Source: Lysinibacillus pinottii (GTDB taxonomy: Bacteria; Bacillota; Bacilli; Bacillales_A; Planococcaceae). Taken from it: DNA of 64,000 nt. The translations under genes and the position numbers were made by a program. The notes under the pieces are model-generated. The model made no database searches, was not told the origin of the DNA, and saw only the letters and a list, made by a program, of their open reading frames with translations. This document shows, piece by piece, positions 63,025 through 64,000 of the stretch. Position 1 is the first letter of the stretch. Every line of letters begins with the position of its first letter. Where the stretch lies: the NCBI RefSeq assembly GCF_024753545.1, contig NZ_JANTOO010000005.1:191668-255667 (forward strand). Reading direction: 5' to 3'.

Positions 63025-63099
63025 TGGGGTATAGCCAAGCGGTAAGGCAACGGATTTTGATTCCGTCATGCCTAGGTTCGAATCCTAGTACCCCAGCCA
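63025..63099 (+). tRNA. tRNA-Gln (TTG)
   Basis: Acceptor TGGGGTA/TACCCCA, anticodon loop TTTTGAT within ACGGA/TCCGT, encoded CCA. Confidence 0.96.
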
Positions 63100-63114
63100 T
63101 TCATTTCTTAATTT

Positions 63115-63187
63115 GAGCCATTAGCTCAGTTGGTAGAGCATCTGACTTTTAATCAGAGGGTCGAAGGTTCGAGTCCTTCATGGCTCA
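63115..63187 (+). tRNA. tRNA-Lys (TTT)
   Basis: Acceptor GAGCCAT/ATGGCTC, anticodon loop CTTTTAA within TCTGA/TCAGA. CCA is not encoded. Confidence 0.95.
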
Positions 63188-63205
63188 TCTTTTATAAGAA
63201 AAAGG

Positions 63206-63233
63206 TTGACTTTCTATTATTATATAGTACAAT
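63206..63233 (+). promoter_or_regulatory. Internal promoter in the tRNA cluster
   Basis: TTGACT, 16-base spacer, TACAAT, 20 bases before tRNA-Leu; it could express the last three tRNAs separately. Confidence 0.65.
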
Positions 63234-63253
63234 GAGAAAGTTACTAATTGAAT

Positions 63254-63339
<86 letters not shown>

Positions 63340-63369
63340 AAGTCACTTACAAAATCAATTAATTTATAT

Positions 63370-63446
<77 letters not shown>

Positions 63447-63462
63447 TATTTTATTAAATAAT

Positions 63463-63536
63463 GCGGGTGTAGTTTAATGGTAAAACCTCAGCCTTCCAAG
63501 CTGATGTCGTGAGTTCGATTCTCATCACCCGCTCCA
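63463..63536 (+). tRNA. tRNA-Gly (TCC)
   Basis: Acceptor GCGGGTG/CACCCGC, anticodon loop CTTCCAA within TCAGC/GCTGA, encoded CCA. Last tRNA before the rRNA promoter. Confidence 0.96.
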
Positions 63537-63546
63537 AAAAAAAGCA

Positions 63547-63575
63547 TTGACAACCTCTTGGTTGTTTGATAAGAT
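63547..63575 (+). promoter_or_regulatory. rRNA operon promoter
   Basis: TTGACA (63547-63552), 17-base spacer, TAAGAT (63570-63575), just 11 bases after the last tRNA. The leader downstream contains CTTGAAAACTGAACAAGCAA, an rRNA leader/spacer word common in Bacilli. Confidence 0.85.
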
Positions 63576-63733
63576 TAAATAGTTGTCTGATTTGACAATG
63601 CTATGAACCTTGAAAACTGAACAAGCAAAACGTAATCAATAAAGTTTTAAGTAGCTAGCCTAGCTAGTGAACGAAACAAAATTTTGGACATCAAAATGAT
63701 GCCAGCAAAACAATTTGAGCTAATCAAATTTCT

Positions 63734-64000
63734 TTTATGGAGAGTTTGATCCTGGCTCAGGACGAACGCTGGCGGCGTGCCTAATACATGCAAGTCGAGC
63801 GAACAGAGAAGGAGCTTGCTCCTTTGACGTTAGCGGCGGACGGGTGAGTAACACGTGGGCAACCTACCTTATAGTTTGGGATAACTCCGGGAAACCGGGG
63901 CTAATACCGAATAATCTGTTTCACCTCATGGTGAAATATTGAAAGACGGTTTCGGCTGTCGCTATAGGATGGGCCCGCGGCGCATTAGCTAGTTGGTGAG
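63734..64000 (+). rRNA. 16S ribosomal RNA, 5' part (continues beyond window)
   Basis: GGAGAGTTTGATCCTGGCTC and the conserved GACGAACGCTGGCGGCGTGC mark the 5' end of 16S rRNA. The gene runs off the right edge. The V1 region, with GAGAAGGAGCTTGCTCCTTT, is what I recall for the Lysinibacillus sphaericus/fusiformis group. The exact mature 5' end is estimated from the Bacillus consensus. Confidence 0.97.

Overview
The window comes from a low-GC Gram-positive, spore-former-type bacterium of the Bacillaceae/Planococcaceae. The 16S rRNA start at the right edge has the variable region I associate with the Lysinibacillus sphaericus/fusiformis group, and the gene order between about 44 and 63 kb is the one known from Bacillus subtilis (ddl-murF-cshA-ydbS-ydbT, ydcA/acpS-ydcC-alr-ndoAI-ndoA-rsb-sigB-ydcI-ydcK-tRNAs). 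The species call is from memory of 16S and synteny, not from a search. I see no insertion sequences, prophage, CRISPR array or plasmid origin; this is core chromosome with small lineage-specific insertions.

Layout. 0-11 kb: the 3' end of a ComP-type kinase and its ComA regulator, a cysteine-containing unknown, a PAP2 phosphatase, a ZIP metal transporter, an orphan mtnX, the thrC-thrB operon, a NiaP-like transporter, an RpiR regulator and an acetyltransferase with an extra N-terminal domain. 11-24 kb: Mn pyrophosphatase, a Rieske oxidoreductase, a DsbA/FrnE protein, an azoreductase behind an apparent MhqR operator, an S-layer-anchored nucleotidase, a YceI protein with an abnormal start codon, an HxlR regulator, MurB, ExoA and a membrane-anchored penicillin-acylase-family enzyme. 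24-31 kb: the cadC-cadA metal efflux operon, ComFB, MntR, CvfB, a YpuA/DUF1002 protein and small proteins. 31-43 kb: two MFS exporters, a CoA-transferase with an adjacent LytTR regulator, an AraC regulator, YidC, a VanY-type carboxypeptidase, cardiolipin synthase and RodA. 44-56 kb: cell-wall genes (ddl, murF, alr), the CshA helicase, PH-domain proteins, a rhomboid protease, AcpS and a LolA-like lipoprotein. 56-60 kb: the MazEF (NdoAI/NdoA) module followed by rsbT-rsbU-rsbV-rsbW-sigB. 60-64 kb: Tex, SprT-like protein, eight tRNA genes and the start of an rRNA operon.

How the parts connect. The strongest system-level signal is the general stress module. The sigB operon lacks rsbR and rsbS upstream of rsbT and rsbX downstream of sigB, yet a sigma-B-like promoter sits in front of rsbV. 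Further good sigma-B-like promoters sit in front of two unannotated small genes elsewhere in the window (30713 and 41457). Other regulatory observations are an MhqR-type palindrome on the azoR promoter, two identical-spacing CadC-type operators, a cre-like site in front of the CoA-transferase gene, and a terminator-like hairpin in the long leader of cshA. The YceI gene keeps a complete family-type N-terminus but has ATA where the start codon should be.

Many start codons below were moved from the longest open frame to the one with a good ribosome binding site; each case says so. All functional calls are from motif recognition, without database searches.
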